The notes under the pieces: generated by a model | Databases searched by the model: none | What the model saw: only the letters and a program-made list of their open reading frames with translations | What the model was told of the DNA's origin: nothing | Shown here: piece after piece, positions 48,062 to 59,410 of the stretch | How positions within the stretch are numbered: the first letter of the stretch is position 1 | How the letters are laid out: each line of letters starts with the position of its first letter | From: Erinaceus europaeus | Taxonomy: Eukaryota; Chordata; Mammalia; Eulipotyphla; Erinaceidae | DNA length: 64,000 nucleotides | Reading direction: 5' to 3' | Assembly: GCF_950295315.1 (NCBI RefSeq) | Contig: NC_080172.1 | Span: forward strand, 79,875,118 to 79,939,117 | Made by a program: the position numbers and the translations under genes

Positions 48062-48911
48062 TTTTATATAATTTTTATTTATAAAAAGGAAACACTGACA
48101 AAAACCATAGGATAAGAGAGTACAACTCCACACAATTCCCAGCACCAGAACTCTGTATCCCATCACCCTGATAGCTTCCTTATTCTTTAACCCTCTGGGA
48201 GTATGGACCCAGGGTCATTATGGGGTGCAGAAGGTGGAAGGTCTGGCTTCTACAATTGCTTCCCCACTGAACATGGGTGTTGACAGGTCAATCTATACTC
48301 CGAGCCTGTCTCTCTCTTTCCCTAGTGGGGCGGGGCTCTGGGGAGGTAGGGATCCAGGACACAATGGTGGGGTTGTCTGCCCAGGAAAGTCCGGTTGGCA
48401 TCATGATAGCATCTGGTACCTGGTGGCTGAAAGAAGAGTTAATACATAAAGCCAAAAAAATTGTTGACTAATCATGAACCTAAAGGCTGGATTAGTGCAG
48501 ATGAAGATTTGGGGGTCTCTGTTTTGTAGATAGTAAGCCTATTTTAGTTATATTCCATAGGGCCCATGACTATACTAGCTTTTTTTTTTTTTTGAGCCTG
48601 ACATCTGATATGCAGGTGGAGCCACGTTATTATGTGGTGAGATGATGTCATGGCTGGAAAAAGGACCAGAAAGCTGGATCAAAGAAGAGAGTAGCTCCAT
48701 AATAAGGGAAAAGTGTATAAATATTGTTCACTGTAAATCCCACTGATTTGATTTGATCTGATCTGGGAACCATATCCACTCTATCTTCCACCTGAAGAAG
48801 ATGGGTTTTGAAACTGGGGCAGCTTGGAACATTCTTACTCATGACCACAGAATGTGAGCTTAGATCTACAGGGATGCAGAGGTCACATAGGATTCTAAGG
48901 TGAATATGGCT
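48062..48911 (-). mobile_element. LR-family retroposon with inverted 5' end
   Basis: 48062-48770 is the family in reverse (tail first; 'gaaggtggaaggtctggctt', 'gatgatgtcatggctgg'). From about 48771 to 48911 the orientation flips: 'cctgaagaagatgggttttg', 'catgaccacagaatgtgagc', 'gggatgcagaggtcacatag' read in family-sense direction, as at 60190-60290. Probable TSD 'cttcactactt' (48051-48061) / 'cttcattactt' (48912-48922). Confidence 0.83.
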
Positions 48912-48934
48912 CTTCATTACTTCTACAAGTAGTG

Positions 48935-49458
48935 GTATTGCTACAGAAATTCATCCCCAAATAGGAGTCCAGAGCCTGGTGTGGTGAAAAGAGAAGGGTT
49001 TTACTCCACTGTAAGGGGAGAGATCTAGATAGCTCTAGGAAGTTCTTTGCCTCTAACAAAGGAACAGCACAGGCTTAAATAGAGTTTACAGCATAGTTAC
49101 ATTTCGGTTACAAGGGGAGACAGGCCAGATGAATTATTTCCCAAGAATGAATACAAGGTGACTGTTCTATGACACAAAGCAGGCAAAAGACCTTCCGCCT
49201 TGGTGCCAGCTGAGATAAGAGTCTGGAGTCTATTCTGGCCAAGTTGTTTCTCATTTGTCCTTATCTTATAGCACCACTGTCTTATGCCATCCTATTTAGG
49301 AATGTGGGATGGGGTGGGGTGCAGCACATCAGATACAAGGGGAGCATACATTTATTATTCATCTATTTTTCTATTTCATTATCTTCAAGCAGAAATCAAG
49401 ACTTCCGTTTTTATGACTAGTCAAGTCAAGAATGAATTCTTGAAAGGTTTGTGAGACA
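48935..49458 (-). mobile_element. Putative solo LTR, antisense
   Basis: The right end 'ggtttgtgagaca' gives a minus-strand TGTCTCAC start. The left end 'gctacagaaattcatcccca' would be the LTR 3' end. Neighbouring 6-mers 'gtagtg' (48929-48934) and 'gcagtg' (49459-49464) differ by one base. The left terminus does not show a clean TG/CA, and the family is unlike the other two LTRs. No internal viral sequence. Confidence 0.45.
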
Positions 49459-49689
49459 GCAGTGTCACATTAGTGAAACTGACTCATAGCTGGATGGACA
49501 AGATGGATGCTGAGGTTGCCTCTGTATCTCTCCCTAGGGAGAGAGATAGAGAGACAGAAGGGAGAGAGAGAGAGAGTAAAAGAGATCACTGTACCAAGGG
49601 TTCCCTTAATGCAGTGAACCTGGGTCACACATATAAGAAAACAGGACATTATCCAAATGACCTATTTCACTGCCCAAGGCTACCATTTC

Positions 49690-49872
49690 TCCTTCCTTCT
49701 TTTTTTCCTTCCTTCCTTCCTTCTTTCTTACCTTCCTTCATTCCTTCCTTTTTTAGCAGAGCACTACTCAGCTCTGGTTATGGTAGTGTGTGGGGGGAAT
49801 TAAACCTGAAATTTTGAAGCCTCAGGCTTAGGAGTCTCTTGGTACAACACCTAAGCTATTTACCCCCACCCC
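49690..49872 (-). mobile_element. SINE type C, antisense, with (CCTT)n
   Basis: Pyrimidine run of CCTT units (49690-49750), then 'agagcactactcagctctgg', 'attaaacctgaaattttgaa', 'acacctaagctatttacccc'. The reversed head is diverged. Confidence 0.75.
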
Positions 49873-50058
49873 TGAAGACTATCAATTTTTAACACTATGA
49901 CAGTCACATAACCTGTACTTCTCATCTCTACATTTTCCCAACTGTAAGTAGTAAACAGTAGCTGTATATACATCACTTATTAATGGTTAGAATTATTTCA
50001 TCTTCGATAAGAATCTGGTAGACAGAAGTCAGTTATTGTCCTTACACTCAAACAAGAT

Positions 50059-50094
50059 GTTGTTGGGCTAGCAATGTGCGCTCGCGCTCGCGAG

Positions 50095-50143
<49 letters not shown>

Positions 50144-50953
50144 CCAGGAACCGAGCTTGTGGTGGCTAGGCCATTCAAATCTTTATTCATCCGAGTGCCC
50201 AGAGTCAGGTGGTAGCACACCTGGTTAAGCCACATGGCGCAAACCACAAAGGGCAGTGCCAGCCTCTCTGTCAGCTGCACATGCTCCTTGAGCCCGAAAA
50301 CAGAAGACCCAAGTTGGAAATGGAAGTGGCTTGACAATACCATATATGGTTAGGAAACTAAGGAGAAAGGTAAAGGGGGGAGGCTGGGAAAGGTAGGGAC
50401 TTCCTTAGCAACTGTTGTTAGGGGTTTAACTGGTAGGATTAATAATACCCTGGGGGGGAAGGGGAGTAGGGGGGAGGAGGCCTTAAGTTATTTGTTAGAT
50501 AAAGCAGAACATTGATATGTAAATAATAAAAGGGTGGGCCACTGTTTCAAAGAATGCAGGGTGAAGGGGGGGCTGGCTTAATGTTTTAAGGAGTGCAGAG
50601 CCCCTGGGGGCAGAAAAATACAGGGTTTCTGGAGACGAGGAGAGGCTGACAGGGAAGCGAAAACTGGGACCTATATTTTCTCCCCAGCTCTACCTTAACA
50701 AGAGGGAGTCTGACAGGGAGATTCATTTCCTCAGTTCCCCATTTTTCAATGGGAAAAGCCTCACCATGCTCAACTTGCTTCTCACAGTATTCCGAGTAAC
50801 ATGTGACACTCAGCATTTTGGAGATGAGCATGGAGACAGCAAAAATCAATGTTTCTAACCTCACAGGAGGTCAGGCAGGAACAGTATTGAACATTTTTCT
50901 CCCTTTTTCCCTAGAAAGTTTAGGAAAGTAAGTCACGACCAGCCTTTCTGACA
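50059..50953 (-). mobile_element. LTR, antisense, related to the 38-kb LTR
   Basis: Shares blocks in the same order with 38113-38724: 'gagcttgtggtggctaggcc', 'aaatctttattcatccgag' (AATAAA on the minus strand), 'ggctgggaaaggtagggact', 'gtttaactggtaggattaat'. Right end '...ctttctgaca' fits a TGTCAG start. No matching TSD was found. It has a 50-bp SINE-like insert (50208-50258), a CG-rich segment (50077-50093) and (GA)n (50104-50139). Confidence 0.65.
50104..50139. repeat. (GA)n microsatellite
   Basis: Eighteen or so GA units after 'gagagagaaaaaat', adjacent to a CG-rich segment. Confidence 0.93.
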
Positions 50954-51039
50954 TCTTCTGTCCTCCAAACTCTCACTATAACACATGAATAATGCTCATT
51001 CTTTAAAAAAAAAAAGGATGATAGATATTCAGAGATGGA

Positions 51040-51180
51040 ATATTTGGGGGCTGGGGAAATGACTCAGCTACAGAGTGCATATCTTGTATGCATGAAACCT
51101 GGGGTTAAATCCCCAGCACCACATATGATGAAATATTACTTTGGTGTGCTTCTCTGATAAAAAGTAACAATTGATAAATT
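51040..51180 (+). mobile_element. SINE type D, sense
   Basis: 'gggggctggggaaatgactc', 'agctacagagtgcatatctt', 'ggggttaaatccccagcacc', 'ttggtgtgcttctctgataa'. tRNA-like A- and B-box order is visible. Confidence 0.65.
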
Positions 51181-51299
51181 AATGTTTTCTTCTTGTTTGT
51201 TTTAATTTTAATTTTATTTTACATTTATGGTACTAGGGAGTGAAAGAAAGGCTTGTTCATATACGGTATCAGTGAATGACCTACCTGGGGCTAATTTTC

Positions 51300-51480
51300 T
51301 CATTTTCCTTTATTTTGAGAGAGAGAGGAGAGACTCCTTAGTAGCAATCCACCATCTACTAGTCTCCCCTGGTGCCATCCATGTGTTGCTCCTAGGTGGG
51401 ACCAGGGCTTCAACCCAGGGTGTTACATATGGTAAAGGATATACTCTACCAGCTAAGCCACCACCTAGTGCCAGTAAATC
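51300..51480 (-). mobile_element. SINE type D, antisense
   Basis: 'tattttgagagagagaggag', 'gtgttgctcctaggtgggac', 'cttcaacccagggtgttaca', 'ctaccagctaagccaccacc'. Reversed tRNA-like head. Confidence 0.6.
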
Positions 51481-51489
51481 AATATTAAA

Positions 51490-52795
51490 AACAAAAGATG
51501 GAATATTTTTTATCTAAGATTGCTAGGCTATAAAATACCATAATTTTCATTTTCTTTATCTTGACTAATTTTTTTTTCTTGGCAAAGGACAATATTTCCT
51601 TCTCCAGGAAAAATCATGTGCCTTCTTTCTGACAGGGCACAGACATTCCTACTTGAAAGCCTTAAACTGATTGCACTCTGAAAAACTGCTTCTACCCCAG
51701 CAGGAAATGTGTAAAAACTTTCTGTCTGACGTAGAAGTTGCCTTAATTTTGAGGTTTTCTTGAAAGGTGCCTCTTATGCTTTCCTTGATTTGGCTTATGC
51801 ATTACCCTCTCTCTGGCATTATCTCAAACTGCTGCTTCCCATCCTCTTAGCTCCTGAGTGCTTACTACTTTTTGGTCTAATCATTTTTCTTTTTTAAGTC
51901 TAATATGTAGTGTCAGTTATTTCTGACTCTTTCTTGGCTTTTAATACATGATTCAGTTTTGTTTGTCTGATTTTCCAAATATTCTAGAATACTTGGATTC
52001 CATGACTGGGTCCTCAGTTTCATTTCTGCTATTTATATTTTGGTAATTTTAGTTACCAATGCTTCTCTGAACACCTGCTATCTATTATTCTGGCATGACA
52101 TTATGCTATCTACTCTCACAGACTAATATCATAACCTCCCCCTCACCTCATTCCCATGTGTGTCTTTTTAGGCTAAGGACATTTTCAGTTCATCATTATT
52201 TTATCATCAACAGTCATACACAAATAAAAAAAAAACTGCTATAATTCTCAAACATAATATGGTGTAATCATTTAAAGGTGATTTATTTTTAAAATTATTT
52301 TTAAATGCTATTGTTGCTTTGTTTGGAAACCATAACAAATGAATACAATAAAGACCACTTTAAGTTTAAACAATACACAATTAGATGCTCTTTCTGCAAT
52401 TATTCACTAGTCTACCTATTCATAACTATAGGAGATTTTCAAACCACATTACTGTTATATAAGAATCAATGATACTTCCTGACCCTAAAATTGATATTTC
52501 AATTAGAGTTAAATAGTGTTATTTTCTACTAGAAATTTATAATTAAAAAGCAATCCTTTTTATATCATCAACCAATATTAACACCAAAATTGAAAATTTA
52601 TAGAAAACTAGCTTAAGGCACAGTTATCAGTCATATAACTGCAGCTTACAGATCTCCTGTAGTTATCTACCTATCTAAGCACTCATACTTATGCAAATGG
52701 ATGAAAATTAAAATCAAATAAAAGTAGGGCAACAAAATATAGTATAAAGCAAATATTTCCTTTTGATCATATATTTTTTCTCATAAACTAGTTGA
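51490..52795. other. Intronic sequence, nothing recognised
   Basis: AT-rich. 51590-51900 looks like older unique or ancient repeat sequence that I could not place. Confidence 0.5.
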
Positions 52796-52799
52796 TTTA

Positions 52800-52965
52800 T
52801 TTACTTACTTATTTACTTTACATATTTATTTTTACATCAGGCAGAGAGAGAGAGAGAGAGTGAAAGAAAACCCTCTGCTGAAGCTTTCTTCAATGTGTGG
52901 GGGGCTAGGATTGAACCCAGGCTGCATACAGGGCAAATCAGTATACTATCCCAGTGAGCTCCAAG
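52800..52965 (-). mobile_element. SINE type D, antisense
   Basis: (TTTA)n start, (GA)n, 'ctctgctgaagctttcttca', 'gggctaggattgaacccagg', 'actatcccagtgagctcc'. Confidence 0.62.
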
Positions 52966-53233
52966 GAAAAATATGTATCTGGATAAGTATCAGTTTTTAC
53001 TGTCACTTCTGCACAAACTAAGACAATCCAGACATGTCTCATGTCTCTTCATGTTACGATATATTTTGCAACAGTATTGTTTCTAAATACATGACGAGAA
53101 CATACTGAGGTCAACCTTGTCAATTCTACATTCAATCAACCCATGCACCTCAAGTGGCTAGCTGGAACTTACATGCTGATCAGAGTATGCTCAAGCATAA
53201 TTCAAGACATTATAGTACTTCACCAGTTAATAT

Positions 53234-53420
53234 ATATTTTTTTAATTTTATTTATTTTATTTTTTGAGAGAGATTCAGAGAGAGAGACACACACAGAGAG
53301 AGAGAAACACCAGAGCACTGCTCAGCTCTGGCTTATGGTGGTGCAGGGGATTGAACCTGGGATTTAGGAGCCTCAGGCATGAGAGTCTGTTTGCATAACC
53401 ATTAAGCTGTCTCCCCTGCC
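53234..53420 (-). mobile_element. SINE type C, antisense, 13-bp TSD
   Basis: TSD 'caccagttaatat' at 53221-53233 and 53421-53433, perfect. 'agagcactgctcagctctgg', 'ggggattgaacctgggattt', 'gcataaccattaagctgtct'. Confidence 0.94.
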
Positions 53421-53559
53421 CACCAGTTAATATCTTATAGAACATATAAGGACTGGCATCAGAAAATAGAATATAGTCTAGCAGTGATCCTCACCTTAGA
53501 TATCCCCCAAAGGAGACCAAGGAGGTCACGATGACTTCAGTGTATTCTTTCTTTTTTTT

Positions 53560-54290
53560 TTTTAATTTAATTCCTTTGACAGAATTTATAGTTTTCCTCC
53601 TATAAATGTTTTACATATTTTGTTAGATATTATGCCTAAGCATTTTATTTTCTATCCCACCTTTCTTTCCTATGAGACGTTTAATGCTTTACAGTGAAAT
53701 CATTCACATATGCTTACACTTCATTATGTAATAGGCCCCCAAAGTTTTCTTTTTATCCTCCCTCCCCAGAATCTTTTGCTTTGGTGCAATACACCATGTT
53801 CAGCCCATGTTTCACTTTGTTCTCTCCCTCCCTGTCCCTGTTTTATTAAGTCCCACTAATAAGTGAGACCATTTGGTGTTTGTCCTTTGTCTTTCCCTTT
53901 TTGGCTTATCTCACTCAACAGATGTCTTCATGTTTGATCCAGGAGGAGACAACCTCATCATTTTTAACAAACGAGTAGTATTCCATAGTGTATATATACC
54001 GTAATTTTTTTAGCCACTCATCTGATGTTAGACATCTGGCTTGCTTCCAGGTTACCGTAATTACAAACTGTGAAGATCTCTTCAGCTAGAGGTGTTTCTG
54101 TCTCCTTTGGATACATTCCCGGGAGAGGAATTGCTGTGTCATAGAGTAGGTTCATTCCCAATGTCCCAATAAATCTTCAAATTGCTTGCCACAATGGTTG
54201 GACCATTTTGCACTCCACCAACAGTGAAGAAGTATCCCTTTTGCTCCCATGTTCTCTGTTTCAAAACTGGTGGGCCTCCAACTTCTATCT
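53560..54290 (-). mobile_element. L1 3' end, antisense
   Basis: Reversed 3' UTR ('gctttggtgcaatacaccat') then ORF2 C-terminus (minus-strand 'tactactcgtttgttaaaa', 'ggaggcccaccagttttga'-side end). The minus frame at 54152-54379 includes GILLHCWWSAKWSNHCGK, the eroded LLHCWW landmark. Confidence 0.78.
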
Positions 54291-54294
54291 CTAT

Positions 54295-54995
54295 CTAGAT
54301 CTCCTACCACTGAGTCCCTTATTTTCAACTGTCTGGCATATATAGGAAGTACTGTGATTTCACAGTTGGGCTGACTCAAAATGCTTTATCTTAATATTAT
54401 GCCCTTTACAGACATCATCTATGGATCAGTTATCAGCAGGACTATGGTCCCCACTCCCAGAATCTTATATGCCTTTAGAGATAGAGTCTGTTAACCCAGC
54501 TGCTAGAGGGAGGTTTATTTCTCCAGGGAAATGCTATTACATCTGGGGCAATGTGGTTCTTATACTCTCTTTTGGATTCTTTTCTTATGACAAATGCCTG
54601 CTCTCTGGCAAGGGTCAGAACAATAATCTGTAGTTAATGTTTTATGAAAAAAAAATGTTGGCAGATTGTAACAGAATGAAAGCTTTCTCTCTTTAATAAA
54701 TATAGAGAGTCTGTGCAAATTAAATTCTGACATAGAAGAGACTATGAGAAAAATATCAGTGTTCCTTTGGATGTTCATAATTTAAGTCAGTTATTGTCTA
54801 AAATCACTGAGCATTTCAAAATTTATCACTTTTAAGCTTGTTTGGTTTTGTTTAGCTAAATCACACAAAAGAACTAAATATGTGTTTTCTGGTGATAAAA
54901 TTAATGCTAACAGTTATTTGAACACTCCCATGCTCAGAAATTATACGCAGTGGACATGTATCAGTGGGCTACCAGGTAGCAAAACATAGAAAGAG
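54295..54995. other. Intronic sequence, nothing recognised
   Basis: 54295-54640 is GC-balanced but unassigned. The rest is AT-rich. Confidence 0.45.
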
Positions 54996-55002
54996 CAATG
55001 GG

Positions 55003-55990
55003 GTTATAGTCAATGGTATTTATATACTTTTTCTATATTTGGGAGCTTCTCTCTGTGCTGATACAGCTTTCTAGTCTTATTTCCAACTCTGGCACCATCT
55101 CCTCTAACAGTACCTTTAGCCCACCTGCATGTTACCTGTCAGGCTCAGGAAAAGATTAGTAAAGTCATGGGCACCTTGGAATATACTTAAAATAGACTGC
55201 CTAGCTTTTTTCAAAATGGAGACCCCAAATTTCATCTGCAATATTCTTACCTTCAGATTCCTGATTATTAAATAAATCTTTTTTTCTGCTTTATATCTTA
55301 GGGCTTTTTCAGCCACCAAGTTGCAGATGCTACCATGACACCAACATGAGTTCCCTGGACAGATGACCTCACCAATGTGTACACAGCCCTGCCTCAATAG
55401 GGAAAGACAAAAGCAGGCTGGGAGTATGGATCAAACCTGCCAACACCCACATCCAGTGGAGAAGCAATTATAGAAGCCAGACCTCCCACCATCTGTACCC
55501 CATAAATGATCCTGTGTCCATACACCCACAGGATAAAGAATAGGAAAGTCAGACTGGGTGATGGCGCAGTGGGTTAAGTGCACATGGCATGAAGCACAAG
55601 GACCAGCATAAGAATCCCGATTTGAACCCTTTGCCCCCCACCTGCAGGGGGGTTGCTTCACAAGCCGTGAAGCAGGTTTGCAGGTGTCTTTCTCTCCCCC
55701 TTCTTTCTTCCCCTCCTCTCTGTCCTATCCAACAACATTGATGGCAATAGCAACAATAATAAACAACAAGGAAGGGCAACAAAAGGGAAAAAAATAGCCT
55801 CCAGGAGCAGTGGATTCATAGTGCAGGCACCAGAGTACCAGCGGTAAGCCTGGAGGCAAAAAAAAAAAAAAAAAAAAGAATAAGAAAGCTTCCAATGGAA
55901 GGGATAGGATGGATGCAGAACTCTGGTGGTGGTAATTGTGTGGAATTATACCCTTTTATCCAATGAACTTATTGATCATAATTAAATCAA
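55003..55990 (+). mobile_element. LR-family retroposon, split by a SINE
   Basis: 'tttgggagcttctctctgtg', 'ctggcaccatctcctctaac', 'gtcatgggcaccttggaata', 'agttgcagatgctaccatga', 'gaagcaattatagaagccag', SINE, then 'cttccaatggaagggatagg' and tail 'gtgtggaattatacccttt'. Segments shared with 15945-16735 suggest an older subfamily. Confidence 0.85.
55549..55875 (+). mobile_element. SINE type A, long form, inside the LR copy
   Basis: 'tcagactgggtgatggcgca', body, 'gcaacaaaagggaaaaaaat', the 3' extension 'cctccaggagcagtggattc' and 'aagcctggaggc', poly(A). TSD 'aagaataggaaag' (55536-55548) / 'aagaataagaaag' (55876-55888). Confidence 0.93.
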
Positions 55991-56019
55991 TAAAAATAAA
56001 AAATAAGTGATAATAGCAA

Positions 56020-56135
56020 ATTATTTGAATCCAGAGCATTGCTCAATTCTAACTTATGGTGATGCAGGAAATTGACCCCAGACCTTGGAATCTGGGGAGT
56101 CTTTTTGTGTAATCATTATGCTTTGTTCCCTTACA
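56020..56135 (-). mobile_element. SINE type C, antisense, diverged
   Basis: 'ccagagcattgctcaattct', 'gatgcaggaaattgacccca', 'gtgtaatcattatgctttgt'. Confidence 0.75.
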
Positions 56136-56234
56136 GCAGATGATAACAATAGTGCCATCTTCTTCATTTAGGATATAGCTTTACTTGTAAAGCTAGAATA
56201 ATACCATCAGTTAAACTTTAATTTTGGAATTTTC

Positions 56235-56440
56235 TTTTTTTCCTTCTTCCGTTCCTTTCTCCCTCTCCCTTCCTTCCTTCCTTCCTTCCTTCCTTCCTTC
56301 CTTCCTTCTTTCCTTACTTCCTTACTTCCACCCAGAACACTAGTCAGCTCTGGTTTATGGTAGTTGGGGATTGAACCTGGAACCTCAGAGCCTCAGACAT
56401 GAGAGCCTATTTGTTTAACCATTATGCTGTATCCCTCACG
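56235..56440 (-). mobile_element. SINE type C, antisense, with (CCTT)n
   Basis: (CCTT)n tract at about 56265-56320, then 'agaacactagtcagctctgg', 'tggggattgaacctggaacc', 'gtttaaccattatgctgtat'. Confidence 0.88.
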
Positions 56441-56444
56441 TCAT

Positions 56445-57505
56445 TTTGGAATTTTCCATTCAAAGAAATTATCACTGAAGTAGCTGTACAATATTTCACA
56501 ACCACACCTAATTTTGGATGAAGATGTCCAAATCACTGAATCACAAGAATCCTACAATAGTCTAGGGTGGGGGAAACAACATCTACAACTGCTTAGAACC
56601 GCTAGGAAAATGAATACAAATTCATCAACACTGATCCAATTGTTCTATTTTCTTAGATACAAATGAGAAAATGCATCAACTTTCTGCCTTTAAAGCTGTT
56701 CATGGGCAATATATTATTTTTCCTTTCTCATGGAAAGTATGGTTGATTGATAAGACATACCCAGTTAATGAATGACATGTCATTTAAAATAGCATTAGAC
56801 AGGTGATTTCTATTTGGATAATTTCAGTTGAAAAGATATGAATTCCATGCAGAGGAAATAATAGTCTGGAAAAAGGTAGCGAGTCAGGAGTTCCTAGGGC
56901 ATTGTACAGCCTTACTAAGTTTGACTAGGCTTTTGTCTGCACCCAAATGACAGAATAGGAGATACTAGACAGAGCTCAAGATGGGAAATGATAAGTGCAT
57001 CAAAGGCTATGATTATCTCAAGCTATGGCAAATTAAGCACCTTTCCAGTTCCTAATTATTTGTCTATAAATAAAGAGATCCAATTAGAAAACCTTTTAGG
57101 TTCTTTTAGTTTTAAAATATTTGTTCATTATGTTACACCATTGACTTGGCAAATAAGTAAACAGCTGGTGTGAAAAAATAACTTTAAAAATGCTTTAAGC
57201 ACTTATGTTTACTGGTGTCAGAGAAAAAAATAATTTCAGGAGGATTATATAACTAGAATATTGTGAAGTACTGTGGAACATGTTGCTTCTTCTTATTATC
57301 TTATTTTTGTCATGTGCATACATCAAAAAGTCACAAACTGATCAAATTCATGTATGAGAAAGAAAACTTTTTCTTTGGTGAAATGGTTATTGCTATTTCC
57401 ATGGATCAGAGATAGAGCTAAAGGAGCATAATTAGACCCATTTTGTCATTGCTTCATGATGCTATAATAAATGTAACTCTTTGGAGTATATACACATTTT
57501 AAGTT
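56445..57505. other. Intronic sequence, nothing recognised
   Basis: No recognised element. It ends at the target sequence of the 57.5-61.2 kb nest. Confidence 0.5.
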
Positions 57506-57524
57506 AGAGTATATTTTCACTTTT

Positions 57525-57581
57525 TTAAAAAAATATATCTTTTCTTTTGTCTCCAGGGTTATTGCTGGGGCTCAGAACCTG
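57525..57581 (-). mobile_element. SINE copy 'a', 3' part, antisense, cut by Vingi
   Basis: T/A-rich start, then 'ctccagggttattgctgggg' 'ctcag', the reversed 3' extension of the long SINE form. The same SINE resumes at 59411 with 'gcctgcaccaagaatccact'. Preceded by target 'tattttcactttt' (57512-57524). Confidence 0.9.
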
Positions 57582-59410
57582 TTGGACGTGCTAAGATCGA
57601 CCCAGTCTAGAAAAGAGAAATTTCCCATGAGTGGTCATCCCACTTCCGGTTATCTTGTCCATCTCCAAAACTCTCTCCCTTTACACTGTTTGAAATGGAA
57701 GACGCTTTGAAGAGGGTTAAACCAGGAACAGCTGCTGCTATGATAACATCACCCCAGAACTCATTCTTAACCTGGGTCCCGCGGCAAAGAAGTGGCTCGC
57801 TTCATTCCTGTCCCACATCTTGGAATCTGAGTCTATGCCCAAAGTTTGACGTTGTGCGAAGATTATAGCGGTTTTGAAACCAAAGAAAGACCCAACACTG
57901 GCCGCCAGCTATAGACCAATTTCTCTCCTCTCTGTGTGTTACAAACTCCTTGAGAGGCTGTTTCTGTCACGTATTTCTCATCTTACAGAGAAATTCCTAT
58001 CACCCGCCCAAGCTGGTTTCCGCCCAGGAAGATCTACCTGCCAACAAGCCCTGGCCCTCTCAACTTACATTGAAAATGGATCCCAGAAGAATTTAAAGAC
58101 GGGTGCTATCTTTGTTGATCTCACAGCAGCCTATGACACGGTCTGGCACCGTGGTCTCCTAGTCAAGATCTCAAGATGCCTGCCTCCATGGGTGGCCAAC
58201 ACTATATCGTTTCTTCTCCAAAACAGAAGATTCCGGGTGCATCTGGGTGACAAGTCTAGCAGATGGAGACCTGTCTCAAGTGGCCTCCCCCAGGGCTCTG
58301 TTCTGGCTCCTACGCTATTTAATATTTACATCAATGACCTCCCAGAAACTTCTTCAAGGAAGTTCATCTACGCCGATGACATCTGCTGTGCAACTCAGGC
58401 ATCCAAGTTCGACATCCTCGAGGAAACACTCGCGAAAGACATGTCTCTGATATCTGATTACTGTAAAAAATGGGGACTAAAAAAAATCCCTAGCACTGCA
58501 AAAATGGTATCATCTGTTTTCCATCTACACCATGCCTTGGCCTCGCGCAAGCTTAATGTGCAGCTTGGTGATACGAGAATCCAGCATGAAGCCCAGCCAG
58601 TCTATCTTGGCGTTACTCTCGATCGCACTCTGTCATTTCATGAACATCTCATAAAAACTGCAGCAAAGGTGGGCGCGAGGAATAACATCATTGCAAGACT
58701 GGCCAGCTCCTCATGGGGCGCGAGCGCTTCCACACTATGATCATCATCTCTGGCATTATGCTATTCCACTGCAGAATACTGTGCCCCAGTATGGTTCCGT
58801 AGCCCCCATGTCCATTTGGTCGATTCCAAATTATATTCCTCCATGAGGATAATTTCTGAAACCATCCGTTCCACCCCGGTTCCATGGCTGCCAGTTCTTA
58901 GCAACATCGCCCCGCCAGATATTCGTCGGGATGCGGCATCATCTAAGTTCATTTCCCACGTCTACACTCGACCGGATCTGCCAATATACGTGGATATCTT
59001 TGCCCACCCTGTCCAACGCTTGACGTCTCGTCACCCAATCTGGTCCCCTACGCCTACACTGAACTTCTCTGTTACAGTCTCTTGGAAACAGAGTTGGCAG
59101 TCAGCTGAGGTAAAGAACAAACACCTCATCACATACCCCTGCAAGCGTCAACCCGGCTTTGACCTAGCACGTTATGATTGGGCCCTCCTCAATCGCTATC
59201 GAACAGGCCATGGCCGGTGCGCCGCTATGTTCCATCGCTGGGGAGCCAGAGACGACCCGAACTGCCCCTGCGGCTACAGACAGACTATGACCCACATAGT
59301 CAACGACTGCCACCTCTCCAGATTCAAAGGAGGTCTCAAAACTTTACATCAGGCTCAACCTGACGCTGTTGACTGGCTACGGAAGAAGGACAAACGCTAG
59401 AAGAAGAAGA
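57582..59410 (+). mobile_element. Vingi-type non-LTR retrotransposon, 5'-truncated, dead
   Basis: This is a piece of an AP-endonuclease/reverse-transcriptase LINE that copies itself by target-primed reverse transcription. The endonuclease part is absent. From about 57690 the pre-RT region is readable but carries a frameshift near 57735 and an in-frame TGA at 57847-57849 where Trp is usual. 57874-58740 is open for 288 codons: PTLAASYRPISLLSVCYKLL, AGFRPGRSTCQQAL, FVDLTAAYDTVWH, GLPQGSVLAP and the catalytic YADD at 58369-58380. After a frame break, 58816-59400 is open for 194 codons with HGRCAAMFHRW and a CxC...HxxxxC knuckle (Cys at 59263 and 59269, His at 59293, Cys at 59308), ending TAG. No RNase H motif is seen between RT and knuckle. 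The tail is 'aagaagaaga'. RT plus C-terminal knuckle without RNase H fits the Vingi clade reported from hedgehog. It is GC-richer than its surroundings. Confidence 0.85.

Noticed and set aside
58688..58952. Minus-strand open frames within the Vingi element
   Set aside because: They are shadows of the RT reading frame on the other strand.
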